Below are positions 16,523-26,541 of a stretch of 38,242 nt of DNA, piece by piece (within the stretch, counting starts at the first letter, position 1; the number at the start of each line of letters is the position of its first letter). Origin of the DNA: a virus; IMG/VR virus record IMGVR_UViG_3300021090_000065, positions 1-38,242 of that record; one strand, 5' to 3'. Below the pieces are notes generated by a model. That model ran no database searches. It was not told the origin of the DNA and worked only from the letters and a program-made list of their open reading frames with translations. The position numbers were made by a program, and so were the translations under genes.

Positions 16523-18079
16523 ATGTCCAGTACTTTTATCTTAACACCTGTCCCACAATGGTTATTTACGGATGCATCGGGAAATCCATTAATCAATGGA
16601 CAAATGTTTACCTATAACAGTGTCGATAAATCCCAATTTAAGTCGGTTTTTTCAGATATAGGCGGTACACTTCCCTATCCTAATCCCATTATATTTGATT
16701 CGGGTGGAATGGCGGGTCCTTTTTATTGGGAAGATGATGTTCCCTATTTTGTGCAAGTATATGACCAAAATGGTAATTTAAGGTTTAGTATTGATAATTA
16801 TACCCCTCCGACTGCGGGAGGAGGTACGAATGTAACCAACATTATTGATATCAATAATTTATTAATTAACGGTCAATTATTTCAATCGCAAAATGTTTCT
16901 TCTGTTACGGCTGGAACGGTTTATCGTATTGCGCCAGGTGCTTCACAAGGATTTCCTGCAATTGCTGCTAATGGTAGTGTGATACAACCTTATATTTCTT
17001 ATAGTGCTAATGGAAGTGGCGCTACTAAAAGCATTAATTCTATTAATTTTGCATTAGGAGACGATACTGTTGAATCTTCTCCTTTAGCATTTACACGGTT
17101 CCAATGTACGGGATCGGGAACTGGTGAAAATTTTAGTGATTTTGTTTTTCCCATTACGCCAGGCGCTAAAAGTTTAGAAGGAATGCAACTTTATTTTTCA
17201 TTTACGGGAAGAAGTTCGAGTTCTTCTACTGTATCCGCATTTTTTGTACAAAGTGGTGGTTTTGGAACTAATAATCCTGCGACTGTCAGTACGCTTATTG
17301 ATAGTTATGTTCTTTCAGCTAATTTTAATAAATTTTCTTCAAATTTTGCAGTTCCTTCTGCTGTCGGAATTACTTTTGGAAATTGTGGAGCGGATAGTGT
17401 TTATTTAGTTTTACGGATGCCTCTTAATCAAACATCCGTAGTCGATTTTGTGAATATGATGTTAATGCCGACTATTACTCCATTAGCATCTGTTATTTAT
17501 CCTTATCAAACAGCTGATGAAGTGGGTGCTAGAATATTTTCAGAACAGACAGGCGATTTGAAATTTTGTTTCTACGGATTATCCGATGCTATAACTGCCA
17601 GACCGGGTTGGCTTCCTTTAAATGATAGTACCATAGGAAGTGTTTCGTCTGGCGCTACGTTTTCAAATATTAATACTTTCCCACTTTATAATCTGATATG
17701 GAATAGTATTTCAAATACTTATGCTCCCGTATCAACAGGACGAGGAAGTAGTTCTATTTCAGATTTTGCAAACAATAAAACGTTAACACTAATGCAAAGC
17801 ATTTCTTCCGTTATGGGATGCGCTAATCCTGCAAATGTAATTTTTCCTATTCATGCATTAGGAGAACTAAGCGGATCCGACACCGTTACTTTAGTTAAAG
17901 ATAATATTCCTGAATTGTCTGTACTTACCAGCAATGGTGGTGGAGGTACACTTCAATCTTTACTGTTAACCGATCATGCGGTTGTTAATAACACTATCCT
18001 GGTTAATTTACAAACTACTAACGTTCCTGTTTCTATATTACAACCCACTACATATACAAATTGGTATATAAAACTATAG
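16523..18079 (+). CDS. Tail spike/collar protein with head-binding-like N-terminus
   Basis: A 518-residue protein. The N-terminus (about 10-95) has PQWLFTDASGNPLINGQMFTY and YFVQVYDQNGNLRFSID, resembling the head- or tail-binding domain of P22-type spikes and adaptors. A beta-rich middle follows, and then a phage tail-collar-like domain (about 365-440) containing GWLPLNDSTIG and FPLYNLIWNS as in T4 gp12-type collars. It probably attaches to gp10 and acts as a receptor-binding protein or as the adaptor for the fibres that follow. No glycosidase motif is seen. Confidence 0.75.
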   Translation: MSSTFILTPVPQWLFTDASGNPLINGQMFTYNSVDKSQFKSVFSDIGGTLPYPNPIIFDSGGMAGPFYWEDDVPYFVQVYDQNGNLRFSIDNYTPPTAGGGTNVTNIIDINNLLINGQLFQSQNVSSVTAGTVYRIAPGASQGFPAIAANGSVIQPYISYSANGSGATKSINSINFALGDDTVESSPLAFTRFQCTGSGTGENFSDFVFPITPGAKSLEGMQLYFSFTGRSSSSSTVSAFFVQSGGFGTNNPATVSTLIDSYVLSANFNKFSSNFAVPSAVGITFGNCGADSVYLVLRMPLNQTSVVDFVNMMLMPTITPLASVIYPYQTADEVGARIFSEQTGDLKFCFYGLSDAITARPGWLPLNDSTIGSVSSGATFSNINTFPLYNLIWNSISNTYAPVSTGRGSSSISDFANNKTLTLMQSISSVMGCANPANVIFPIHALGELSGSDTVTLVKDNIPELSVLTSNGGGGTLQSLLLTDHAVVNNTILVNLQTTNVPVSILQPTTYTNWYIKL

Positions 18080-18086
18080 GTGAACT

Positions 18087-18434
18087 ATGAGCAGCTTGAA
18101 TCTTCCCACTTCTCCCGTTGTATCTATTGATCCCAGATCAAGAACCAATGAATTTGGAGCATCTGTTACTATGGGCGGTGTTATTACCGTCGATATTCCT
18201 TTTACTCAATTAGGAGATACCAGTAATATTTCTCGTGTATCAAAAGATATCATGATAGGAACGGGAGGAGATTTATTTATTCGTGGAGTAGACGGATTAG
18301 TCATTCCTTATTTTGGTATACCCAGCGGTAAATTACTTCCTATAAAAGGAACATTAGTTTATTCCAGCGTTACTGTTGGAGCGACTACATTTACAACCAC
18401 TGCAACTGATATGACTTGGCATGGTGGTGCATAA
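18087..18434 (+). CDS. Small beta-rich tail protein
   Basis: The 115-residue protein is made of short beta strands (VTMGGVITVDIPF; GDLFIRGVDGLVIPYFG) and ends with TDMTWHGGA. Proteins of this size and ending occur in phage tail-fibre gene clusters; no firm family assignment is possible. It lies between the spike and the fibre array and overlaps the next gene as TAATG. Confidence 0.65.
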   Translation: MSSLNLPTSPVVSIDPRSRTNEFGASVTMGGVITVDIPFTQLGDTSNISRVSKDIMIGTGGDLFIRGVDGLVIPYFGIPSGKLLPIKGTLVYSSVTVGATTFTTTATDMTWHGGA

Positions 18435-18664
18435 TGTCTGCTTCTAATACTTATTATTATTATGATAATGACGAAGGCGACACACCGCCTCCTTCTAGTT
18501 TTGCCATTTTGCTTGAAAATGATTCTTTTTTGTTATTAGAAAATGACGGATTAACCTTATTAGAAAATGGGCCTGGTCCCACAGGCGGTATTCCTTTCCA
18601 CCAAGAAGATTTAATTTCATTAATATTACAAGAAGATAACAGTCTTCTTTTCTTAGAGGATTAA
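18434..18664 (+). CDS. Small acidic protein with repeated LLEN(D/G) motif
   Basis: The ATG at 18434, overlapping the preceding stop, gives 76 residues; the longer open frame from 18416 adds six unlikely residues. The protein has a tyrosine cluster (NTYYYYDNDEGD), then FLLLENDGLTLLENG and ISLILQEDNSLLFLED. Repeats of the form LLxEDxxxLLLE are common in short proteins beside phage fibres. It is strongly acidic and probably a small virion component. Confidence 0.7.
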   Translation: MSASNTYYYYDNDEGDTPPPSSFAILLENDSFLLLENDGLTLLENGPGPTGGIPFHQEDLISLILQEDNSLLFLED

Positions 18665-18671
18665 AAAAATC

Positions 18672-20444
18672 ATGACAAATTCAACAATTACAGGTTTACC
18701 TGCCGGTACGTGTAAAGCAACGGATGTTTATCCCGCAGTCGATACAACCGATATTTCTCAGGCACTTACGGGCACAGATAAAAAATATACTTTATCTCAA
18801 ATATCCGATTTTATCCAAACAGATATTACTCCGTTTAATTTTATTGGTACTTGGAATGCTACTACGAATACACCTCCCTTAGTATCAAGTGTTGGAACAT
18901 CGGGTGATTTGTATGTCGTTAGCGTAGCGGGTACTCATAATCTAAATGGAATTACGAGCTGGGCAGTCGGTGATTGGGTTTTATTTAATGGATCTGTTTG
19001 GCAGAAAGTTCCAGGCGTTAACACAGGCGATGTATTGGGACCTGTTTCTAGTACGGATGATGCTATTGCTACTTATAATGGCATTACGGGTAAAACTATC
19101 CAAAATTCGTTAGTCACTTTAGACGCCACGGGTAATATCAGTGGTGCTACGTTAACCGCCGTTACGAATACAGTTACCGCAGTTTCTCTTGCAACAACCG
19201 TAGCAGATGTCGTTGTTTCTGGTTCGGTTCCTCCTACGACGGGCCAAACATTAGTCGCCATTGATGCCGTATCTGCTTCGTGGCAAGACAATCCCAGTGG
19301 TTCTGTAGATGGCCCTGCAAGCGCAACTGATAACGCTATTACACGTTTTGACGGAACGACAGGTGAATTAATTCAAAATTCCACCGTTACTTTAAGTGAT
19401 ACAGGGAGTATTACGGGAATCATTATTCCGAGTGCAGGAAATACAGTCAGTGCAGGAAGATTATCAACGACAGGTGCCGATGTTATCGTGAGTAGTGCGG
19501 CTCCTCCTAGTTCGGGACAAACATTAATAGCGACAAGTCCTACCGGCGCTAATTGGCAAACAGCTTTTCAGGGGCCAACTTCTGCAACGGATAATGCACT
19601 TGCAAGATTTAATGGGACTACAGGAAGTTTAATTCAAAATTCTGTTGTTGCTATAGATGATACTGGAAATATGACCGGCGTTACGATTGCAAATGCCACT
19701 AATTCGGTTAGCGCTAATCTGTTATCAACAACAGGAGCCGATGTCAATATTGGAAGTGCTGCTCCTCCTGGAACAGGATTTATGTTAAGAACAACCAGTC
19801 CTACAACCGCCGTATGGACAGACCAAGGATTAGGAACGGGAGATGTGACGGGCCCTGGATCATCCACTGATAGTGCGTTTGCGTTATTTGACGGAACCAA
19901 TGGACTTGTAATAAAAAATAGTCCTTTCACACTGATTGGAAATTCTATTCTTTCTACAGGAGTTACTGCTCTCACATTAAATACAGACGGTAATGTTAAT
20001 GTACCCAATTCCGCTTGTTTTTGGGCAGAAAGAAATGTCGTGCAAATTGGTGTAAGTGGTGATGGAAGTAGTGGGGTTTGTACGTTTAATCTTGTCTTTC
20101 TAGATCAAAACAATAATTTTTCAGGTGGTAATATATTTACAGCTCCTGTTAACGGAACTTACTTTTTCCAAGCAAATATTACATTGGATGATTTATCTGT
20201 TTTAGCAGGAAATAATGATGCTTCTTTAAATTTTGATGTTGACGGTACTATCTATTTAGGACAAGCAGTGAATCCACTACCCAGTGTTGTAGTAAGAAGT
20301 GCAAAAAATCAATTTACAATGCAAATTGCAAATTTTATAACCTTAACTGCTTTAGATACAGTAAAAATATTGTTAACAGTTCAGGGAGGAGGTCTAAGTG
20401 TGAATGTTGCTTCAGGACATTTTCAAGGAAGACTCATTAATTAG
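18672..20444 (+). CDS. Tail fibre paralogue 1 of 4
   Basis: The 590-residue fibre has an N-terminal domain shared by all four paralogues (ITGLPAGTCKATDVYPAVDT; TGTDKKYTLSQISDFIQTD; GDWVLFNGSVWQKVPG), then about 3.5 repeats of roughly 90 residues. Each repeat follows GPxSxTDNAIxRFDGTTGxxIQNS, TxDDTGxxxGxxI, and TTGADVxIxxAAPPxxGQ. The C-terminus (about 450-590) is a C1q/TNF-like jelly roll with FTAPVNGTYFF. Repeats form the shaft and C1q-like heads bind receptors. It is the shortest of the four. Spacing to the next gene is 9 bases. Confidence 0.85.
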   Translation: MTNSTITGLPAGTCKATDVYPAVDTTDISQALTGTDKKYTLSQISDFIQTDITPFNFIGTWNATTNTPPLVSSVGTSGDLYVVSVAGTHNLNGITSWAVGDWVLFNGSVWQKVPGVNTGDVLGPVSSTDDAIATYNGITGKTIQNSLVTLDATGNISGATLTAVTNTVTAVSLATTVADVVVSGSVPPTTGQTLVAIDAVSASWQDNPSGSVDGPASATDNAITRFDGTTGELIQNSTVTLSDTGSITGIIIPSAGNTVSAGRLSTTGADVIVSSAAPPSSGQTLIATSPTGANWQTAFQGPTSATDNALARFNGTTGSLIQNSVVAIDDTGNMTGVTIANATNSVSANLLSTTGADVNIGSAAPPGTGFMLRTTSPTTAVWTDQGLGTGDVTGPGSSTDSAFALFDGTNGLVIKNSPFTLIGNSILSTGVTALTLNTDGNVNVPNSACFWAERNVVQIGVSGDGSSGVCTFNLVFLDQNNNFSGGNIFTAPVNGTYFFQANITLDDLSVLAGNNDASLNFDVDGTIYLGQAVNPLPSVVVRSAKNQFTMQIANFITLTALDTVKILLTVQGGGLSVNVASGHFQGRLIN

Positions 20445-20453
20445 AGAATTATT

Positions 20454-22328
20454 ATGTCAGAAAAAATCTCATCGTTAGAAGCTGGAACCTGTAAATTAAC
20501 AGATACCTATGTCGCTGTTGATATTACTGATCCTGGTATGGCGCCTACCGGTACTGACAAGCGATATACCTTACAACAAATAACAGATTTTATTCAATTA
20601 GATTTAACACCTATCAATTTTATTGATGTTTGGAATGCCACTACGAATACACCTGGATTATTTTCTGCTGTTGGAAGTCCAGGCGATCTTTATATTGTTA
20701 ATGTGGCTGGAAATCATAATTTAAATGGAATTACGGTATGGGACGTAGGAGATTGGGTGCTATTTGGTGCTACCAATTGGGAAAAAGTACCAGGAATGGA
20801 AACAGGAAATGTTTTTGGCCCTGCTACAAGTACGGCAAATGCCATAGCACGTTATGATGATACGTCAGGTACGATACTGCTTAATTCGACGGTTACCATA
20901 GATGATACGGGTGTTTTTACGGGTGCTACGATTACGGGCGTTGGAAATAGTGTAACGGCCATTGCATTAGCCACGACAGGTGCCGATGTCATCATTAATA
21001 CGTCTGTTCCTCCCGAAATAGGACAAGCATTAGTAGCGATCAGTGCAACGGAAGCCGCTTGGCAATCCAATCCTTTTGGCGATGTCACTGGGCCTCCTGG
21101 TTCAACCGATGAAGCGATTGCACGTTGGCATGGAACAAGTGGCGATATTATACAAAATTCTCCCGTATTATTGAGTGATACGGGCGTTATGACGGGTGTC
21201 ACCCTTCCTTCTGCTGGTAATACGGTCAGTGCAGGTCGTTTAACAACGACAGGTGCCGATGTTGTCATTAGTAGTGCTAATCCTCCTACGTTGGGACAAG
21301 TATTAACGGCAACTTCTGCCACAGCGGCTACCTGGCAAAATCAAACTTTTACAGGGCCTCCTAGTGCAACTAATGATGCTATTGTAAGATTTGATGGCAC
21401 AACGGGAACGGTAGTTCAAAATTCCAATATATCAATAAGTGATACGGGTATTTTATCAGGCGCTACTATCCCAAAGACAAATAATTCTGTTACGTGTACG
21501 GCATTAGCAACCACCGGAGCCGATGTCGTTATTTCAGGAAGTGCACCACCAGGCGCAGGTTATTTTTTAGCAACGGATAGTGCAACAACCGCTTCTTGGA
21601 AAGAATTAGTTCCTGGATCAGGGGATGTCGTTGGCCCTTCTGTATCCACGGATAGTGCGATTGCACTTTATGATGGTGATACGGGCGTAGTCATTAAAAA
21701 CAGCAATTGGATTGTAGGCCAAATAGATGCAGCAACCGATGCTTCACTTACAACGACTGCTACGCAACCCCTTAATTGGTCAATTGGAGTAGAAACCTAT
21801 AATACGGTTGCTTCTACTTTTTTTATTTCCACTAAAAATGGCGCTTTTCCTAAAGAAGAATATTTAACTATCAGTCCTACTGGAAATCTCACGTTACCGT
21901 CATCTTGTGCTTTTCAAGCAATACGTACAACGCCCGTTCACAATGTTACGGGAGATGGTTCTCTTTATAATTTTACTTTTCAAACAGAAGTTTATGACTT
22001 AAATGGAAATTTTGGAGATTTTGTTAATTTTATAGCCCCTGTATCAGGTGTTTATCATTTTACGTTAATGGCGGATTATGAATCTTTAGTTCCTAGTACA
22101 GAACAGATTTACAATTTAAGTATCATATTTAGAGTCAATAATATTAATCACACTATGTTATTTATTAGTCCAGCAGGAATATCTGTTCAACCTTCTACTA
22201 TTTTAAATACCAATGGTTATTTTTATATGCAAGAGGGTCAGTTAATGACCAGTGCAACCATTGTTCAGGGATTAGCAAGAATCGTAGGAATTAGGGCAGC
22301 AACATTAAGTGGGCGTTTGTGTAATTAG
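20454..22328 (+). CDS. Tail fibre paralogue 2 of 4
   Basis: The 624-residue fibre has the shared N-terminal domain (SSLEAGTCKLTDTYVAVDIT and GDWVLFGATNWEKVPG) and about 3.5 shaft repeats. It adds an inserted beta segment (about 420-475: PLNWSIGVETYNTVASTFFI) absent from paralogue 1 but present in paralogue 3. The C1q-like head contains NFIAPVSGVYHF and ends ATLSGRLCN. Paralogues 2 and 3 share both the insert and the head type, suggesting the most recent duplication. Confidence 0.85.
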   Translation: MSEKISSLEAGTCKLTDTYVAVDITDPGMAPTGTDKRYTLQQITDFIQLDLTPINFIDVWNATTNTPGLFSAVGSPGDLYIVNVAGNHNLNGITVWDVGDWVLFGATNWEKVPGMETGNVFGPATSTANAIARYDDTSGTILLNSTVTIDDTGVFTGATITGVGNSVTAIALATTGADVIINTSVPPEIGQALVAISATEAAWQSNPFGDVTGPPGSTDEAIARWHGTSGDIIQNSPVLLSDTGVMTGVTLPSAGNTVSAGRLTTTGADVVISSANPPTLGQVLTATSATAATWQNQTFTGPPSATNDAIVRFDGTTGTVVQNSNISISDTGILSGATIPKTNNSVTCTALATTGADVVISGSAPPGAGYFLATDSATTASWKELVPGSGDVVGPSVSTDSAIALYDGDTGVVIKNSNWIVGQIDAATDASLTTTATQPLNWSIGVETYNTVASTFFISTKNGAFPKEEYLTISPTGNLTLPSSCAFQAIRTTPVHNVTGDGSLYNFTFQTEVYDLNGNFGDFVNFIAPVSGVYHFTLMADYESLVPSTEQIYNLSIIFRVNNINHTMLFISPAGISVQPSTILNTNGYFYMQEGQLMTSATIVQGLARIVGIRAATLSGRLCN

Positions 22329-22336
22329 GTTAAATT

Positions 22337-24214
22337 ATGTTTAGTTCTAAAATAACAGGACTACCTTCTGGAACGTGTAAATATTCAGATGATTATGTTG
22401 CAGTTGATACGACAGATACTGCTATGGCTGCTACAGGAACTAATAAACGTTATGCTTTACGACAACTCAGTAATTTTATAAACGAAGATATTTCACCTGC
22501 GAATTATTTAGGAGTGTGGAACGCTACAACCAATACACCTACCCTTACTCCAGGTATTGGAAATCCAGGAGATTTATACATAGTTAATGTTGCCGGAAAT
22601 TTTAACTTAGATGGGATCACTACCTGGAATGTAGGCGATTGGGTAATCTTCGATGAAGTGGCTTGGAGAAGAGTACCAAAATTAGTGATGGGCGATGTAT
22701 TAGGCCCTCCTCTATTAAGTCTTCCAGATCAAATCGCTTTATATAATGATGCTACCGGTAAAATGCTTAAAAGCGCTCCAGTTAGCATTACGGATGACGG
22801 ATTTTTTCATGCTGCTACGTTATTGGCTAACAATAATGATATTACCGCTGTTGCATTAGCCACGACAGGATCGGATGTTATTATAAATACCTCCGCACCG
22901 CCTGATGTTGGAAAAACATTAGTAGCAATTAGTACAACAGAAGCAGAATGGCAAACGAGTCCTTTTGGGAATGTGACGGGTCCTGCTATTTTGACTGATA
23001 ATGCTATTGTAAGATTTGATGGCACAACGGGACGTCTTATACAAAACTCTTCTGTTTTAATGACGGATGTTGGATTAACAACGGGTATTCTTATTCCTTC
23101 CGTAGGAAATGTTGTTACGGCACGCAGATTATCTACCTTAACAACAGACGTTATTTTAAATGATGTTGCTCCCCCTACCATAGATCAATTATTAGTCGCT
23201 ATTTCGCCTACTGCAGCTACGTGGCAAAATCCTGTTTTTAATGGTTCTCCCACCGCAACAGATAATGCAATAGTTCGTTTTGACGGAACAACGGGAAAGG
23301 AGATACAAAATTCTACCGTTTTAATAGACGATACTAATACCATTAACGGAATTACTATTCCTGGAAATTTAAATTCTGTTACGGCAACCGCATTATCTAC
23401 AACTGGTGATGATGTCATTATTAATACACCTCCTCCCAATGAAGGTTATTTATTAAAAAGCAATAGTGCTATTTCTTGTGAATGGGTAGAACTTCAACCC
23501 GGTATAGGAGATGTCATTGGTCCAACGGATTCTACTGATAGTGCTATTTGTGTTTATGATGGCCCAACAGGGATTGTTATTAAAAATAGTAATTTTATTA
23601 TAGGTAATATTGATACCTTCACGGATACGGCTATTACTATAGAAGCCATATCTCCTGCTACGATTAATTGGGCGGTAGGAATAGAGGAATATACGTCTTT
23701 CCCCTCTACTTTTTTTATTTCTAAAAAAGACGGTTCAAATCCTAAAGAAGAATGTGTAGTTATTAATTTAACGGGAAATTATCAGACTTTAAAATCCTGT
23801 TCATTTCAAGCTACTATTACTACTCCTATTTTTAATATTACAGGTTCGGGTGGATTATATAATTTTCAATGGCAGAATTTAGTTTATGATGTTAATAATA
23901 ATTTTCCAAATTTAGTGGATTTTATCGCTCCCATTTCAGGTGTGTATCAATTCAGCATGAATGTAGGTTATTTGAATATAACCGAAGGCGAACAAAATAA
24001 TGTATTAACATTAAGTTATTTTATTAATCTTGTTTTCCATAATGTCGTTAATATTAATCCCATTGGAATAACAGAAGGAACTATGAGTGTTTATTCTGAT
24101 AATTATTTTTATTTGAATGAAGGAGATACATTAACTACTTCTACGCGAGTTGAAGGAATAAACCAAATAGTCGGAATAGAATATGCGACTCTCACAGGTC
24201 GACTTTGTAATTAA
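22337..24214 (+). CDS. Tail fibre paralogue 3 of 4
   Basis: The 625-residue fibre is closest to paralogue 2: the same N-terminus (ITGLPSGTCKYSDDYVAVDT), insert (TINWAVGIEEYTSFPSTFFI), head motif (DFIAPISGVYQF) and C-terminus ATLTGRLCN. The first shaft repeat is the most divergent of the set (GPPLLSLPDQIALYNDATGK). Conservation of the N-terminus with variation elsewhere fits a common attachment point with different receptor heads. Confidence 0.85.
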   Translation: MFSSKITGLPSGTCKYSDDYVAVDTTDTAMAATGTNKRYALRQLSNFINEDISPANYLGVWNATTNTPTLTPGIGNPGDLYIVNVAGNFNLDGITTWNVGDWVIFDEVAWRRVPKLVMGDVLGPPLLSLPDQIALYNDATGKMLKSAPVSITDDGFFHAATLLANNNDITAVALATTGSDVIINTSAPPDVGKTLVAISTTEAEWQTSPFGNVTGPAILTDNAIVRFDGTTGRLIQNSSVLMTDVGLTTGILIPSVGNVVTARRLSTLTTDVILNDVAPPTIDQLLVAISPTAATWQNPVFNGSPTATDNAIVRFDGTTGKEIQNSTVLIDDTNTINGITIPGNLNSVTATALSTTGDDVIINTPPPNEGYLLKSNSAISCEWVELQPGIGDVIGPTDSTDSAICVYDGPTGIVIKNSNFIIGNIDTFTDTAITIEAISPATINWAVGIEEYTSFPSTFFISKKDGSNPKEECVVINLTGNYQTLKSCSFQATITTPIFNITGSGGLYNFQWQNLVYDVNNNFPNLVDFIAPISGVYQFSMNVGYLNITEGEQNNVLTLSYFINLVFHNVVNINPIGITEGTMSVYSDNYFYLNEGDTLTTSTRVEGINQIVGIEYATLTGRLCN

Positions 24215-24223
24215 GGTAAAAAT

Positions 24224-26332
24224 ATGTCTTCAAAAATAACAAGTTTAATTCCAGGTACTGTTAAATCAACAGATTATTATGTAGGCGTCGATACGACGGA
24301 TACATCTATGGCTCCTACGGGAACCGATAAACGCTATGCTATTCAACAGATAGTAGATTTTATTGTAGATCAAATTGGCCCTCTTCTTTTCCAGGGAAGT
24401 TGGGATGCCAGTTTAAATAATCCAGAATTAATTTCTGGTATAGGACAACAAGGTCAAATCTATATTGTATCTATAGCGGGAACTACACCATTAGACGGTA
24501 ATGCTGAATGGGATATAGGAGATTGGGTGACTTTTAATGGCACCATTTGGCAAAAAATAGATAATACACAAATTGGAAACGTAGTGGGACCCAGTTCTTC
24601 TGTTGATAACGCGATAACACGATTTGATAGTACGACAGGAAGACTCATACAAAATTCGGTCGTTACCTTAGATGATACCGGTATTGTGAGCGGAATCATT
24701 ATTCCTAGTTTGGGCAATACAGTAAGTGCAAATGCGCTTAAAACAGATACGGTCGATGTTGTTGTTGGAACGGCAGCCGCTCCTACAGTGGGACAAGTAT
24801 TAACAGCAGTAAGTGATATTGAAGCCGTATGGAATACCCCTTTTTTGGGACCTACCGTCAGTACTCACAGAGCGATTCCGCGATTTGATGGAATACTCGG
24901 TCAAACATTAATGGATTCAGGTGTAACCCTAGATGACACTAATAATATGGAAGGTGTGACTATTCAAAAAGTTACTAATACAGTAACCGCTTCTTTATTG
25001 GCAACAACGGGCGCGGATGTTTCTGTGGTAGGCGCTGCTCCACCAACCGTAAACCAAGCTCTCGTCGCAACAACGGCAACGGCCGCTACTTGGCAAACTA
25101 TTTTTCAGGGCGCTTCCAGCAGCACAGATAATGCTATTGCAAGATACGACGGAGTCACTGGAAAAATTATACAAAATTCAGCTGTAACCATTAGTGATAC
25201 GTTTGGTATCTTTAGTGGTGCGGTTATTCCAAAGACAGGAAATACCGTAACTGCTTCTAATTTAGCTACCACAGGAAGTGATGTGATTATTGCAGGGGCT
25301 GCGGTTCCCTCAACGGGTCAAGTATTAATGGCAATTGATTCGACTTCTGCTAATTGGCAAACTCCTGTTTCAGGGCCTGCTTCTTCAACTGATAATGCCG
25401 TCGTTCGTTGGGACGGAACAACAGGTCGTATTACACAAAATAGTATTATTACCATAGCTGATACATCAGGTTTGGTCACTGTTAATAATGCGACACAACC
25501 TTATTTTTTTGGTCCCAATGCTTCTGCGCAGTATGTTTTGGTTGGCGATCAAACCACTTCCTTTGAAAAGCTTACCTATATTCCTGCTGACGGAAGAATA
25601 TATGCTTTTGCAGATTTTATTATGCAATATGGGGTATCAGCAGGCGATGTTACGAATACCGTAGAGAATACTTTTTCTAATGCAGCCAGTCATGCTGTTT
25701 TTCTAGCACAAACGGCCAGTAGTACCGGAGGAGATCCAAAATCTGTTTATACCACTCAAATAACGAGTTATAGTGAAGGTATCGATAATTCCGATAGCGA
25801 TACTTTTAAGATATGTACTGGAACTGCATTAGGATCGAATGAAAATATCGTTATTCACAGTACGGGAGAGGTGAGATTCCCAAGAAATAGTTATTTTAAA
25901 GCACACTATAGTTCTTTGGTGGCTAATGTGACGGGAGACGGTACTGTTTATACGTTAATATGGGGTGCAGAAGATTGGGACTTAAACTCTGATTATAATA
26001 ATTCCACGGGTGTATTTACGGCTCCAGTTACAGGAATTTATGAATTTATTATTTACATAACGTGGTCAGGTTTATTGTCTGGTCATACGGCTTCAAATAT
26101 ACGCTTGCAAGTAAATGGAACCGACGTCATTAATGCAGACCAAAATGCAGGAACAATGAGAAACACAGGTGGAAATGATTTATCACTGTGTTATGTTATA
26201 CCCCTTAGTTTAACAGCAGGTGATACAATTACAGCCACTACTACAGTAGCGGGTTCTACTAAAGTAGTAGATATTCCAAGTGATACTGCCCCTCTTATTG
26301 CTAATTATTTTAGCGGTAGATTGGTAGCATAA
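24224..26332 (+). CDS. Tail fibre paralogue 4 of 4
   Basis: The longest paralogue (702 residues) shares the N-terminal domain (SLIPGTVKSTDYYVGVDT; GDWVTFNGTIWQKID) but lacks the conserved cysteine of the TCK motif. About 3.5 shaft repeats are followed by a longer unique beta region (about 410-560, with PYFFGPNASAQYVLVGDQTT) and a C1q-like head (FTAPVTGIYEF) ending NYFSGRLVA. The different pre-head region suggests a distinct specificity. It ends the fibre array. Confidence 0.85.
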   Translation: MSSKITSLIPGTVKSTDYYVGVDTTDTSMAPTGTDKRYAIQQIVDFIVDQIGPLLFQGSWDASLNNPELISGIGQQGQIYIVSIAGTTPLDGNAEWDIGDWVTFNGTIWQKIDNTQIGNVVGPSSSVDNAITRFDSTTGRLIQNSVVTLDDTGIVSGIIIPSLGNTVSANALKTDTVDVVVGTAAAPTVGQVLTAVSDIEAVWNTPFLGPTVSTHRAIPRFDGILGQTLMDSGVTLDDTNNMEGVTIQKVTNTVTASLLATTGADVSVVGAAPPTVNQALVATTATAATWQTIFQGASSSTDNAIARYDGVTGKIIQNSAVTISDTFGIFSGAVIPKTGNTVTASNLATTGSDVIIAGAAVPSTGQVLMAIDSTSANWQTPVSGPASSTDNAVVRWDGTTGRITQNSIITIADTSGLVTVNNATQPYFFGPNASAQYVLVGDQTTSFEKLTYIPADGRIYAFADFIMQYGVSAGDVTNTVENTFSNAASHAVFLAQTASSTGGDPKSVYTTQITSYSEGIDNSDSDTFKICTGTALGSNENIVIHSTGEVRFPRNSYFKAHYSSLVANVTGDGTVYTLIWGAEDWDLNSDYNNSTGVFTAPVTGIYEFIIYITWSGLLSGHTASNIRLQVNGTDVINADQNAGTMRNTGGNDLSLCYVIPLSLTAGDTITATTTVAGSTKVVDIPSDTAPLIANYFSGRLVA

Positions 26333-26346
26333 CATTCACTTTTTTT

Positions 26347-26529
26347 ATGAAAACCTTAAAGAAAATTCATTTAATGAGTATCATTACTATTGCATATACA
26401 TTTTTTATGTTTGCAATTATAATCAGTCTGCATTGGTGCCAGAAATGTTATAGTGAAAGAATTATTTTAGGATTGATTGCAGGAGAAGCACTAATACTGA
26501 ATTTCTATTTTAGAAATAGAAAAAAATAA
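26347..26529 (+). CDS. Small two-helix membrane protein at the end of the late operon
   Basis: The 60-residue protein has two predicted membrane helices (about 11-29, IITIAYTFFMFAIIISLHW, and 40-54, IILGLIAGEALILNF) and basic ends (MKTLKK; FRNRKK). This is the layout of a class II-type holin, but many phage membrane proteins look alike, and the lysozyme is in the opposite operon. No good ribosome-binding site is seen. Confidence 0.55.
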   Translation: MKTLKKIHLMSIITIAYTFFMFAIIISLHWCQKCYSERIILGLIAGEALILNFYFRNRKK

Positions 26530-26541
26530 AATAATTTTTCT
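26518..26541. terminator. AT-rich inverted repeat between convergent operons
   Basis: AGAAAAA and TTTTTCT are separated by 10 bases, overlapping the stop of the + gene (26529) and touching the stop of the - gene (26541). A second AT-rich stem, ATTTCT/AGAAAT, lies just upstream. The T-runs on each strand suit bidirectional termination, but the lack of GC pairs makes it weak. Confidence 0.4.

Noticed and set aside
19073-24717. Several minus-strand ORFs within the fibre genes
   Set aside because: Their Val/Ala/Pro-rich products repeat with the fibre repeats and are antisense shadows.
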